From Colocasia esculenta (taxonomy: Eukaryota > Streptophyta > Magnoliopsida > Alismatales > Araceae), in contig CM024766.1 of NCBI GenBank assembly GCA_014218235.1, positions 23,781,346 through 23,845,345 of the forward strand: a stretch of DNA of 64,000 nt, in the 5' to 3' direction. The translations under genes were made by a program, and so were the position numbers. Below the pieces are notes generated by a model. It did not search any database. It was not told where the DNA came from and worked only from the letters and a program-made list of their open reading frames with translations. This document shows, piece by piece, positions 21,385 to 31,129 of this stretch (its first letter is position 1; every line of letters starts with the position of its first letter).

Positions 21385-24300
21385 GATGCTAAACATGCTG
21401 AAGACTGCTGAGGGCAACCTTAAGAAGGAAAAGCCCACTGTTCTCATGGTTGGAAAGTCCAACAAGAAGAAGAGAGCAGTGCAAGCCTTTGAGAAAGGCA
21501 ATGCAAAGAAGCAGTCCAAGCAAAAACAAAAGAACGACATAAGCAAAGGAGCAGAAAAGGGCGAGTGCTTCCACTGTAAGAAGAAGGGGCACTGGAAAAG
21601 AAATTGCAAGGACTACCTTGCAATGAAGGCTCAGGAGAAGCAGAAGTTTGGCGAAGCTTCAGGTATCTATATGATAGATCTTCACTTGTCTATTAGAGAT
21701 TCCACATCTTGGATTTTAGACACTGGATGTGCTTCTCATGTCTGCAATGATGTGCAGATGTTGACAAGTAGAAGGAAGCTGAGTAAGGGCGAGGTGAACT
21801 TGAGGCTTGGAAACGGCACAAGTGTTGCTACACACACTGTGGGGACAGTGAAGCTCAAGTTACCCTTAGGAGATTTTCTTTCATTAGATGATTGCTACTT
21901 TGTGCCTAGCATTATTAAGAACATTATTTATATTTCTTGTTTAGACAGAATTGGATACAAGTTTACCATTGAGAACAATAGTTGTTCAGTTTATTTGAGA
22001 AATAAACTAGTTGCTTTGGCAAATTTGGTAAATGTTTTGTATCTACTTGATGTTTCTTATGCAAATCTCCATGTTGATGTTTCTCCTAAGAGAAGTAAGA
22101 ATAGTGTGAACACTGCCTACTTGTGGCATTGTAGGCTTGGTCACATTGGCGAGAATAGGCTTCAAAAGTTGCATAAGAATGGATACTTGAATCCATTTGA
22201 TTATGAATCATATGTAACTTGCGAATCCTGTTTAATGGGTAAGTTGACCAAATCTCCATTTAGTGGACATGGAGATAGGGCCAAGGACATATTGGAACTA
22301 ATACATTCGGATGTATGTGGTCCAATGTCTACCCAAGCGAAGGGTGGCTACTCATACTTCATTACATTCATGGATGACTACTCAAGGTTTGGATTTGTTT
22401 ACTTAATGAAGTACAAATCTGAAGCTTTTGGGAAGTTCCTAGAATTTAAGAATGAAGTTGAGAAGCAAACTGAAAAAAGTATTAAAATCCTACGGTCAGA
22501 CCAAGGAGATCAATACTTGAGTACAGAGTTCACACAATTCTTAAATGATAATGGTATCCTTTCTCAATGGACTCCTCCCTATACACCACAGATGAATGGT
22601 GTATCGGAAAGGAGGAATCGCACCTTGTTGGACATGGTACGATCTATGATGAGCCGTTCACAGTTACCAGTTTCCCTATGGGGATATGCGCTAGAGTCAA
22701 CGGCATATCTACTGAACAGGGTTCCCAGTAAATCTGTGTCTTCTACTCCATATGAGATATGGAAGGGTAGAAAGCCTGATTTTAAACATGTTAAAATCTG
22801 GGGCTGTCCTGCCCACGTGGAGAAACACGACCCAGATAAACTGGACTCCAGAACTGATAAGTGCAGGTTTGTTGGATACCCAAAAGAAACGTTTGGGTAC
22901 TACTTTTACCATCCTGGTGAACAAAGAGTGTTTTTCGCTAGGAGAGCTGTCTTCTTGGAAGAGGAGTTCCTTACCCAAGAGGACAGTGGGAGTAAGGTAG
23001 ATCTAGAAGAGGTTCTAGATCCACAAACTGTGCAAAGTCCACCAGTTGAAACATCAGTTCCGGAACCTGTTCAGGAATATACACACATTCACCGTAGGTC
23101 TGGTAGAGTACCTAGACAGCCTGAAAGATATGTTGGACATATCAGTGAAGGCATGTCTTATAATGAGGATGATGATCCAAAGACCTACCAAGAGGCTGTT
23201 GATAGTCCTCAGCCAGGGAAATGGCGAGATGCCATGAATTCTGAGATGCAGTCCATGTACACCAACCAAGTTTGGAACTTGGTAAACTTGCTCGAAGGTA
23301 TTGTACTTATTGGGTGCAAGTGGATCTTTAAGAGAAAGATCGGTGCAGATGGACAGATCGACACTTATAAGGCAAGGTTGGTGGCAAAGGGGTATCGTCA
23401 AAGGCAAGGAATTGACTATAACAAAACTTTCTCACCAGTTGCCATGATAAAGTTGATCAGAATTCTTCTCGCCATTGCTGCATACTTTGATTACGAGATC
23501 TGGCAGATGGATGTAAAAACGGCTTTCCTCAATGGAAACATTGAGGAAGAAGTGTATATGATACAGCCTGAGGGTTTTACATCCAAAGAGTGTCCAGATA
23601 AAGTATGCAAGCTTCAAAGGTCCATCTATGGATTGAAGCAAGCTTCTCGTAGTTGGAACATAAGGTTTGATGAGGCTATCAAATCTTATGACTTCATTAA
23701 GAATGAAGATGAACCATGTGTGTATAAGAAAATCAGTGGGAGTGCTATCACTTTTCTCATACTTTACGTTGATGACATCTTACTCATTGGGAATGATGTA
23801 GGGATGTTATCATCAGTAAAGGTTTGGTTGTCAAAGAACTTCTCCATGAAGGATTTGGGAGAAGCATCCTACGTATTGGGAATACGTATCTATAGAGATA
23901 GATCTAAGAGGATGCTTGGCTTGACCCAATCCATGTACATAGATACCATTGTCAAAAGGTTTGGCATGGAAAATTCCAAGAGAGGTCTCATACCAATGAG
24001 ACATGGGATTAATCTCTCTAAGGAGCAGTCTCCTAAGACTCCTGAAGAGAGGGCAGTCATGGATAGAGTCCCCTATGCTTCGGCTATAGGGTCTATCATG
24101 TATGTCATGCTATGTACAAGGCCTGATGTAGCATTTGCTCTAAGTGTTACGAGCAGATATCAGGCAAATCCAGGCGAAACACATTGGATGGCTGTGAAAT
24201 GTATCCTTAAGTACTTGAGAAGGACTAAGGATATATTTCTGGTTTATGGAGGAGGGGACTTGAAACTTCGGGCATATACTGACTCGAGTTTCCAATCAGA

Positions 24301-24553
24301 TCCAGATGATAGCAAGTCTACATATGGGTTTGTGTTCACCCTAAACGGAGGTGCAGTGAGCTGGAAGAGTTCCAAGCAAGAAACCACTGCAGACTCGACT
24401 ACAGAAGCTGAGTACATTGCTGCAGCTGAAGCCGCCAAGGAGGCAATGTGGATGAAGAAGTTCATCACCGACCTTGGTGTGGTGCCAGGTGACTCTGATC
24501 CGATCCCATTGCTGTGTGACAACAATGGGGCCATTGCGCAAGCGAAAGAGTAG
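21332..24553 (+). CDS. pol: Copia gag C-terminus and pol polyprotein
   Basis: One open frame of 1073 codons; the true upstream join to gag is lost, so the start is formal. In order: CCHC knuckle (residues 79-92), aspartic protease (WILDTGCASH, Asp130), GAG-pre-integrase (LWHCRLGHIG, CESCLMGK), integrase core with Asp327, Asp390 and Glu426, reverse transcriptase with QMDVKTAFLNG (Asp726) and YVDD (Asp814-815), and RNase H (YTDSS Asp983, TEAEY Glu1025). The segment after Asp390 reads QGDQYLS where the family usually has GGEY, perhaps weakening integrase. The frame stops at TAG 24551-24553 but continues in the same frame to 24751, so the last about 65 residues of RNase H are cut off by one nonsense change. 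Confidence 0.92.
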   Translation: MSSGLSALPMSWKVSLAEMLNMLKTAEGNLKKEKPTVLMVGKSNKKKRAVQAFEKGNAKKQSKQKQKNDISKGAEKGECFHCKKKGHWKRNCKDYLAMKAQEKQKFGEASGIYMIDLHLSIRDSTSWILDTGCASHVCNDVQMLTSRRKLSKGEVNLRLGNGTSVATHTVGTVKLKLPLGDFLSLDDCYFVPSIIKNIIYISCLDRIGYKFTIENNSCSVYLRNKLVALANLVNVLYLLDVSYANLHVDVSPKRSKNSVNTAYLWHCRLGHIGENRLQKLHKNGYLNPFDYESYVTCESCLMGKLTKSPFSGHGDRAKDILELIHSDVCGPMSTQAKGGYSYFITFMDDYSRFGFVYLMKYKSEAFGKFLEFKNEVEKQTEKSIKILRSDQGDQYLSTEFTQFLNDNGILSQWTPPYTPQMNGVSERRNRTLLDMVRSMMSRSQLPVSLWGYALESTAYLLNRVPSKSVSSTPYEIWKGRKPDFKHVKIWGCPAHVEKHDPDKLDSRTDKCRFVGYPKETFGYYFYHPGEQRVFFARRAVFLEEEFLTQEDSGSKVDLEEVLDPQTVQSPPVETSVPEPVQEYTHIHRRSGRVPRQPERYVGHISEGMSYNEDDDPKTYQEAVDSPQPGKWRDAMNSEMQSMYTNQVWNLVNLLEGIVLIGCKWIFKRKIGADGQIDTYKARLVAKGYRQRQGIDYNKTFSPVAMIKLIRILLAIAAYFDYEIWQMDVKTAFLNGNIEEEVYMIQPEGFTSKECPDKVCKLQRSIYGLKQASRSWNIRFDEAIKSYDFIKNEDEPCVYKKISGSAITFLILYVDDILLIGNDVGMLSSVKVWLSKNFSMKDLGEASYVLGIRIYRDRSKRMLGLTQSMYIDTIVKRFGMENSKRGLIPMRHGINLSKEQSPKTPEERAVMDRVPYASAIGSIMYVMLCTRPDVAFALSVTSRYQANPGETHWMAVKCILKYLRRTKDIFLVYGGGDLKLRAYTDSSFQSDPDDSKSTYGFVFTLNGGAVSWKSSKQETTADSTTEAEYIAAAEAAKEAMWMKKFITDLGVVPGDSDPIPLLCDNNGAIAQAKE

Positions 24554-24751
24554 CGGTCTCATCAGAAGTCGAAGCACATTCTGAGGCGATTTCACCTGAT
24601 CAGGGAGATTATCACTAGAGGAGATGTACTGGTGGAAAGAGTTTCTTTAGTTGACAACATTGCAGATCCGCTGACGAAGCCTCTAACTCAAATTGTGTTT
24701 GAGCGCCACCTAGAGTCTATGGGTTTAAGACATAAAGGTGATTGGCTTTAG
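24554..24751 (+). pseudogene. RNase H tail of Copia pol after in-frame stop
   Basis: Reading on in frame from the TAG gives the usual end of a Copia polyprotein (SKHILRRFHLIREI, then NIADPLTKPL), closing at TAG 24749-24751. Only one codon separates it from the long frame, so the inactivating change may be recent or could be read through at low rate. Confidence 0.85.
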
Positions 24752-24754
24752 TCC

Positions 24755-24765
24755 AAGTGGGAGAT
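24755..24765 (+). other. Polypurine tract of Copia element
   Basis: AAGTGGGAGAT directly precedes the TGTTAG start of the 3' LTR, the standard arrangement in Copia elements. Confidence 0.85.
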
Positions 24766-26261
24766 TGTTAGTTATGGGTGTCCTCAAGGCAATCATAACT
24801 TGTACAATCTTGTTCTTTGATAATAATAATAAGTCTTTTATATTCATTATGTGTAATTCGTTTATCGTTTCATTATGAAGTCCATGAATATACGCAATGG
24901 ATATTAATTATGATGAGATCATAACAATGAGATTAATATCCTTTAAACGTATATTCTTAATTGTTCCTAGTCGGAGGATATTCGAGAAGGACATCGGATA
25001 TCCGGTTAGACTAGTACAGGTTGCACCTGCTCATATGATGAGGGTGACTGGTCTCATAGTCACTTGTGTGGAGACACTAAGGTGAATCTGTAGGTGCTCA
25101 TTGGAGAATGAGTTCACTGAACTGATCCGTTATGAATCGCTGGATGGTAATGTTACCTAACTGTCAACCAGCTAGATTCATTGTCACAGTGGCGTGATTG
25201 GTCCTTAGACCTGAGACACCAAGGACACCTTGTCGGTGGACTTCTAGATTTTGACCTTGACTTATAGATCTCTAGCCATGGGGTCTTATCAGTTAAGTGT
25301 TCGAATCTAGCGGAATACCTTCGAAGGTGATTGTGTGGTCAACATGGGATCGCACGCTCTCGGTAATAAGAGAGTGAATGCTCTAGGGAAAGATGCCTGA
25401 TAGTCCCTGGCCAGGGCAAGACTACTTATCAGAAAAGGGAGTTTTCTAATAATGCTATGCGGCATCTGAACCAAGTGAGTGCGCACATTAGGGTTTGACA
25501 GTTGACCATACCCTAAGTGCACCCGGGAGCATTGTACGAGTGAAGGATTATACTCACGTGGTAACTGATGACATAAAAAAGGATCCTTGATTGGGTTGTT
25601 GAACCCCAATGCTTTCCAGGATCAAGTGGTGTTGCTTGGCACCCAACTTGATTGGAAGCCCGATCAATTATCGTGAGATGATAATTGATTGTGTAATTAA
25701 TTAATATGAGATATTAATTAATTGCAATAAGTCAATAAAGAGTTATTGAGCTTAATGGGTAGAAAACTGGACTAGCACTTGGGCCTAGAGGGTCACACGC
25801 AATAGAGTTCCGAGCAGACTGGGCAGGATGGACGTTATAGACAATAACTGGGTTTTTTTGAAAAACCGCAGTGTCTATAAGTATTAGCAGAGAGTCAAAC
25901 CCTGGGCCAAGCTCCAGGCTCTCTCCCTGGCCGCCACCTCCTCTCCCTCTCCGGGATGCCCCCACCTTCTCTCTCTTCTCTCTTTGGCAGATGGTGGAGC
26001 TGAGATCCGGGAGACGTGTGGAGAACGAGGAGATCCCGTCTGCGTCCGGAGCTCGCGTGGATACGTCTAGAGGCCGGACACTTGAATGGCTTGAAGCACC
26101 AGCGCCATTTCCTCCCCGGATTCAGGAGTTTCGCAACCCCGCAAAGGTAAAGATAAGATCTTCCTGTGCGCGGGTTTACGTTTTGTGTTCGATCCGACCT
26201 CCGGCAACGATATCTACCTGAGGGAATCCCGTTTCTGCTACGCTCTGATCGATTCCTTACA
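24766..26261 (+). repeat. 3' LTR of Copia element (1496 bp)
   Basis: Same ends as the 5' LTR and clearly the same sequence with scattered changes. It keeps tctataagtatta (25874-25886), a plausible TATA box absent from the 5' LTR. It lies about 100 nt upstream of the left SBH start codon, pointing into it, so transcription from this LTR could run through the SBH remnant. Confidence 0.95.
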
Positions 26262-26357
26262 GCATCACCCTCGCTATTGACGGGGCATACTAAGCAACAG
26301 TTCTCCTCATTAGGAGGATTAGCATATCACAGCTAGCTGTCGGGTCGACCACTAGCC

Positions 26358-27258
26358 ATGGCATTCGCAATGTCCGAGGAGCTTCTGATGGCGCTCGCCC
26401 CATCATCGCGCACTGGATTGGTGCCCTAATCTACGAGGTGGCACTGTGGCCGATGTAGCAGTACCGGCTGTTCACCAAGGAGGAGGAAACCCAAAATCTT
26501 GTCACCAGACGACAAGCTCTCGTGGTGGTATTCATCAACCAAGCGATACAGATGGGCGGCGCCACACTTATGTCCATGGTCCGCTTCTGATCTTTTTAAT
26601 CTTTCCTTCAGCTAGCATCTCTATTAATGCTGAACAAATTCGATATGTATATCAACTATTTAGTTTGCTAGTTCACTGATGTTACATATTTACTTACACG
26701 ACATGTACACAGAGTGGAGGGTTGGTACCTGCCGGTACCACTGCACAGTCTCCTTCGCTAGTCTGGACCGTTGGGCAGATGGCGGTGGCGATGCTCATCG
26801 TGGACTGCTGGGCGTACTTTTGGCACCGCTGGACGCACGAGAACATGTTCCTGTACAAACACATTCACTCCATGCACCTCCGCCTCATCGCCCCCTACTC
26901 CTACGGAGCTCTGTACACCCACCCAGTGGACGCCTTTGTGGGAGAGATGGTTGGCGCCGTGATGGCCACCCACGTCTCCGGTATGTCCCCTCGGATGGCC
27001 GTAGTGTTCTTCAGCCTGCTGTCGCTCAAGTTGCTGGACGACCACTGTGTTATGTGGTTCCCTAACCACCTCATCCATCAATGGATGACCAACAACACCT
27101 CCTTCCACATCCTCCACCACCAGCACGTCGGCATCAAGTACAACTACTCCATCTTCTACTTCGCCACTTGGGACAGGCTTCTCGGCACTTACCTCCCCTT
27201 CTCCATCGAGCCGAGGAAGGATGGCGGCTATCAGCTCCGCACTGCCAAGGATGAGTGA
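26358..27258 (+). pseudogene. Sphinganine C4-hydroxylase, broken left copy
   Basis: It has the same two-exon structure as the intact right copy: exon 1 26358-26578, intron 26579-26712, exon 2 26713-27258 ending at TGA. Exon 1 lacks one C in the run after codon 14 (gcgctcgccccatc), shifting the frame. A GAG codon has become TAG (about 26456). Exon 2 is still open, but the second histidine box reads HSMHL instead of HSMHH, losing a residue that binds the di-iron centre in this family. The first (HRWTH) and third (HILHH) boxes remain. The promoter is cut off by the Copia insertion in the 5' leader. A functional enzyme is very unlikely. Confidence 0.92.
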
Positions 27259-28098
27259 TAAAATGAACAAGGATCCGTGATGGGCAATGGACAGAAAACT
27301 TGCATGGCATCTCTTAACAGCACCACATGTATGGTACTTGTTCCGGTGAATAACCAATATGATGTGATTTTGTACACATACCAATTAAGCTATTATATAT
27401 GAAAAATGAACATCTGTTTCTTGTGTTAATTATATAGGTAGTTTTGCACACCAATCCTTTTCTTCGAACCGCTAAGATGTGGTCATGGATACATAAGGAA
27501 TAACCATATATTTTGCACCTAAAAGGGAATCTATCCCACTTCTTTCCTACATCCTCACCCAAGTGATGTGGTCATGGATATATAAGGAATAACCAAACAT
27601 TTGGCTTTCCGTACGAAACTCTTCAAACGTTAATTGTAACAGTTGCAATATCATCTAATGTAACCAAAAAAGGAAAATTTAATAACAGGTCCAAATTAGG
27701 AGGGGTTAATTAATTTCCAGTCCGAAGACCAAAGACCAAAGATTGTAATTTTACTTCATTCACTGTGAAATTATTAACTTAACTCCTTTTTGTTAACACC
27801 CTAGCCCTAGATGCAATTTTTACAAAATCCCAAAATACCCTTGCTCTTGAGAGAAGAGGGGAAGGACAGCAAGCACACAAATACTACGAAGAGGGAGGTG
27901 ATCAAGGACAATTTGGGCGCCGCGCGAGAGAGAAGAGTAAGTGATTAGGCCGATCTGGGCAATACGTGAGAGAGAAGAGGAGACGCGGTAGATCTGGCCA
28001 AAATTTGAGAAGATTGACTATAGCAGTATGAGAAGACCGACGGTGATGGCAACGTCACTGTCCGACGGTAGTTGTGTTGTGTGATGATGGCCAGGCAT
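27259..28098. other. SBH 3' flank in left arm, no gene
   Basis: Downstream sequence shared with the right arm (40342-41184). It contains a short internal direct duplication around gtggtcatggatacataaggaataacca (27480-27507 and 27560-27590). No coding region or RNA gene is visible. Confidence 0.5.
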
Positions 28099-28595
28099 TG
28101 TTGAACTTGGAGATTTTGATGATTACAAAAATACTTGTATGAGTTTGATGAGTGATTTTGAACTTGTCTTGATGATCACATGGTGGGTATATATGAGATA
28201 TTTTGAGTTTGATTTTGTATTTATTTTCAGGTCTAACATGTGTGATTGAGTGTGAAAAGACAGGTCTTAGAATGGTCCAGATGTGTGTGATTCAATAGCA
28301 CTTTAACTAAGGAAGACATGGCTGAGTTGAATGTGGAAACACTTGAAGTTAATTTAGTCTTCCAACTGACGATGCCTAAGACACCGGTCGACAATGATGA
28401 ACTTATCATCTCCTTATACTCTCTTGTTTTAATAATAACAAAACTTAGAATAAAAATATATTTATAAATGCTTAAATTTCGAATAACTATTTTTTCAACA
28501 AGTCTGTCAACAGGTTTGTTAGACAAAATATCACTAAGGATCACAAAGGTAAGCACTTCAAAACTCTGTACTTTATGTAAAAAATTTTAAGTCCA

Positions 28596-28975
28596 TCTCG
28601 ATTGGTGTCAAAAAGGTTCTATCGATTAGAGAACAAAGGTCTTTATCAATTGGTGCTTAAGTGTTCTTTTGATTGAAGAACAATATTCCTATCAATTAAT
28701 GCTTATCCTATGGGTTGGTGATTGTTCTATCGATTGATTCATATTCTATCGATTGGTGATTATCCTATCGACTTGTTCACATATTCTATCGATTGATTTG
28801 TATTCTATTGATTTGTGGTTATCCTATTGATTGGTTCACACATTCTATCGATCGATTCCTATTCTATCAATTGGTGGTTATCCTATCGATTGATTCACAT
28901 GTTTTATCGATTGGTGGTTATCCTATCGATTGGTTCACATATTCTATCGATTGTTTCATATATTCTATCATTTGG
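28596..28975 (+). repeat. Degenerate TATCGATTGG array in SIRE LTR
   Basis: Many variants of ctatcgattggt and gttatcctatcgattg follow each other without strict spacing, about one ATCGATT-like core per 20-30 nt. The same array occurs in mirror image at about 39470-39835. Open frames across it are products of the repeat. Confidence 0.8.
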
Positions 28976-30024
28976 ATCATATCTCTTGATCTAATTATTG
29001 ATGTTGTAATGATATTATTACCTAACACTGCATCACATCGAATGGTGACCAGACAGGATCCGATTGGCTAAGTCACGATACCTATATAGCGATTGGTAAA
29101 ATGAGTTAGCAGTTGGTGAGATTTGCTTGTTAAGGCCTTTATATTCTATTTGCACATATAAACTCTAAGTAAGATGCATCGATTGTTCCTTTAAATAACG
29201 CTCTCCACTTGTGACATGTTTTCTGACTTGAACTTTCCCGCTAATTTTCAAACAGGAAATCTTGCTTCCCCAAGAAAATTTTTCTATCATGTAACATTTT
29301 TCAAGCCCACATCTAAACTAGACTATTTCTTCTTATGGCTGGTGAGACTTCTATATGTCAGAAGGACCTTACCTTTTTAAGGTTTCTCACCTACTGAACT
29401 ACAGGGGTTTAGAAAAAGGAGGAGCACTGCTAACTTGATACATCTTCTTTGCTTCTCCTTACTTTGGCAATAAATGCTTGTAGGTGTTCGATACTGTCAA
29501 AGAAAGAACCTTGGACTAGCTAGCTTCCCATGGAAACCAAGCGAAATCTTACTCAAGACTCAATGGATATCCTAACGGCTATTTTTTCAAGAGCACAATA
29601 AAAGGAATCTTTCTGCTCTAGTCAAAAGGGGTGATGTTCATGAACCTTGAAAAAAATTCTTGAGGCCAACAAGCAAGATTAGAAGAGAGTTCAGTAGTCC
29701 CCCAAAAGCTGAAAGAAGAGAGATATGTCCTCGACAATCTTTGAAGAGAACTCAAGTGCACTCAAGAGCCTTCATCTCTCCATTTCATCTCTTTGAATTC
29801 TTCTTGAGAGAAAGAAAGTTGTGTTCTGAGAGTCAATGTCTCCCTCTCTCAAATCTGATTCAGAACAAGCCATTAGTTTAAGCTTGGTCTAGGGACATTT
29901 AATTCACTGCTCATTTGTAAGCATTGTTCCTCTTCTTGCGTGAAGAGAAGGCTTGTGAGTGAAAGCGGTTTTATTTTCCTTGATAGAAGGGAAGACCTGT
30001 GAATCAAGGTACTTGTTCCTCTTC

Positions 30025-30444
30025 TAGGGGTGTTCAATGTTCAGTTCGGTCGGGTTGGCCCATTTTTGGCCAACTCCAACCGAACTGAGTATAGATGATA
30101 ACCCGAACCAAACCGAACTAGAGTTATTTTGGTTCGGTTCAGTTCAAACTAATTCCCACATTTAATTAAATTTATTAATATTCATAGAAAAAAATAAGAA
30201 TAAAATCCAAAAGTATGTATATTTATATGTAAATTTAGTCATATAATTACATTTTTAATAGTTATAATATAATAATTATTATAATTATATTAAAAATCAA
30301 TTTATTCGGGTTACACAGTTTGGTTCAGTTTCACAAATTCTGAAACCGAATAGAACCAAATTTTTGTCCAAAGTGAACTAAACCGGCCAATTCACTTTAG
30401 TCCAGTTCGGTTCTTCAGTTTGAACTGAAATTTGAACATCCCTA
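30025..30444. mobile_element. hAT-like MITE inside left SIRE LTR
   Basis: A 420-bp element with termini TAGGGGTGTTCAA and TTGAACATCCCTA (inverted). Its outer parts are rich in ggttcggttc/gaaccgaac and its middle is A/T-rich. The flanks are tcctcttc (30017-30024) and acctcttc (30445-30452), an 8-bp duplication with one mismatch as hAT elements make. It has no coding capacity. The same insertion is present in the right arm at 37994-38415. Confidence 0.8.
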
Positions 30445-30749
30445 ACCTCTTCTAGGGTGAAAAGAAGACAAGCAGGGGCTGTGTGTGTTTTGTCCTTAAG
30501 GGGGACTGTACCCGTTGGTAGTGAAATCTCATGTTGTTGCTTGAGGACTGGTCATAGGATTGAGGTGCTCCTCAGGACTGAACCAAGATAAAATTCGTAT
30601 TTTCATTTGTTTATGTGTGCTTGTCAACTCATTTCCGCTACTAACTTACACTAATATTTGAGCTTTAGTGTTTAAAGTGTTAATCTTACATAAGCGAAGT
30701 TTAAAGCAACCCATTCACCCCCCCTTTTAGGCTTGCTTACTAGGCAACA

Positions 30750-31129
30750 AACAAATCCTCCCAGTGTCCAAAAAATTGGAAATAATAGTCATCTAGTTGA
30801 CCTATTTGATTGGACTAGTCGACAATTTTTAACAGGGTGTCCGAAACAGGTTATTGAAGATGGTCTGATGGAGACATCGATGGTCCTTCATTGTTGATGG
30901 ATAGACCATACTATCACATGTAACGTCAGAGTCTACCTTCGCCGGCCAAAGCTACTATTATATTATTTTCACATTACGGATGTATTTTGCACTTTATTTG
31001 AGTCATGTTGAAGTCATTTCCTTTTCTTTAGCATCATTGACGTATGTTTTGGTCAATTAAATGAGTCTAACTCATTTTTAGGTGGCCATGGAGATGGGTC
31101 GGCCATGAAGAAGAAGAGAAGAAGAAAAA
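30750..31129. repeat. Inner end of left arm, no gene
   Basis: Sequence shared with 37303-37688 in reverse complement, ending in a purine tract (agaagaagagaagaag). Beyond it the two sides no longer match, which sets the inner breakpoint. The A/G-rich tract at the breakpoint may have helped the rearrangement (inference). Confidence 0.6.

Larger units (their letters stand above)
17583..26261 (+). mobile_element. Copia LTR retrotransposon in SBH 5' leader
   Basis: An 8.68 kb Ty1/Copia element with LTRs of 1491 and 1496 bp (TGTTAG...CTTACA) and a perfect 5-bp target duplication, gcatc (17578-17582 and 26262-26266). The right SBH arm shows the uninterrupted site, ccacgcggcatcaccctcg in gene orientation. 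Order: PBS, a long structured leader, a truncated gag, one long pol frame with integrase before reverse transcriptase (Copia order), purine tract, 3' LTR. The gag core is deleted and pol has one stop near its end, so it is probably non-autonomous. I could not assign a Copia lineage with confidence. Confidence 0.96.
28099..30749 (+). repeat. SIRE-type Copia LTR in left arm
   Basis: It begins TGTTGAACTTGGAG...GATTACAAAA and ends TACTAGGCAACA. The last part (acccattcaccccccc...GGCAACA) and the region with agtgaaatc, gactgg and gaaccaagataaaa match the LTR of the minus-strand SIRE-type element at 55139-57324 when oriented alike. No internal retrotransposon sequence, PBS or purine tract flanks it, and I find no matching target duplication, so it is a lone LTR or recombination product. 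It is interrupted by a MITE at 30025-30444 and carries a repeat array at about 28596-28975. Its mirror copy is 37689-40341. Confidence 0.75.
26262..31129 (+). repeat. Left arm of large inverted duplication (inner segment)
   Basis: This 4.87 kb segment is matched in reverse order and orientation by 37303-42170, the same length within my reading precision. Shared in mirror order: SBH exons and intron, 3' flank, a SIRE-type LTR, a hAT-like MITE inside it, and the block ending at the agaagaagagaagaag tract (31105-31129). The SBH exon 2 proteins differ at 15 of 178 positions. The homology continues outwards at 16893-17582 on the other side of the Copia element. Confidence 0.93.

Noticed and set aside
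26758..27384. 208-codon minus-strand frame opposite SBH exon 2, with a mirror at 41059-41685
   Set aside because: Antisense to a well-supported exon. It stays open because of the GC-rich codons of SBH and has no domain.
28793..29071. Repetitive 92-codon frame with YPIDWFTHSID-type repeats
   Set aside because: Direct translation of the TATCGATTGG array; a repeat product, not a protein gene.
28099..30749. Classifying the SIRE LTR in the arm as a clean solo LTR
   Set aside because: No matching 5-bp flanks (ggcat before, aacaa after), so I describe it only as an LTR without internal sequence.
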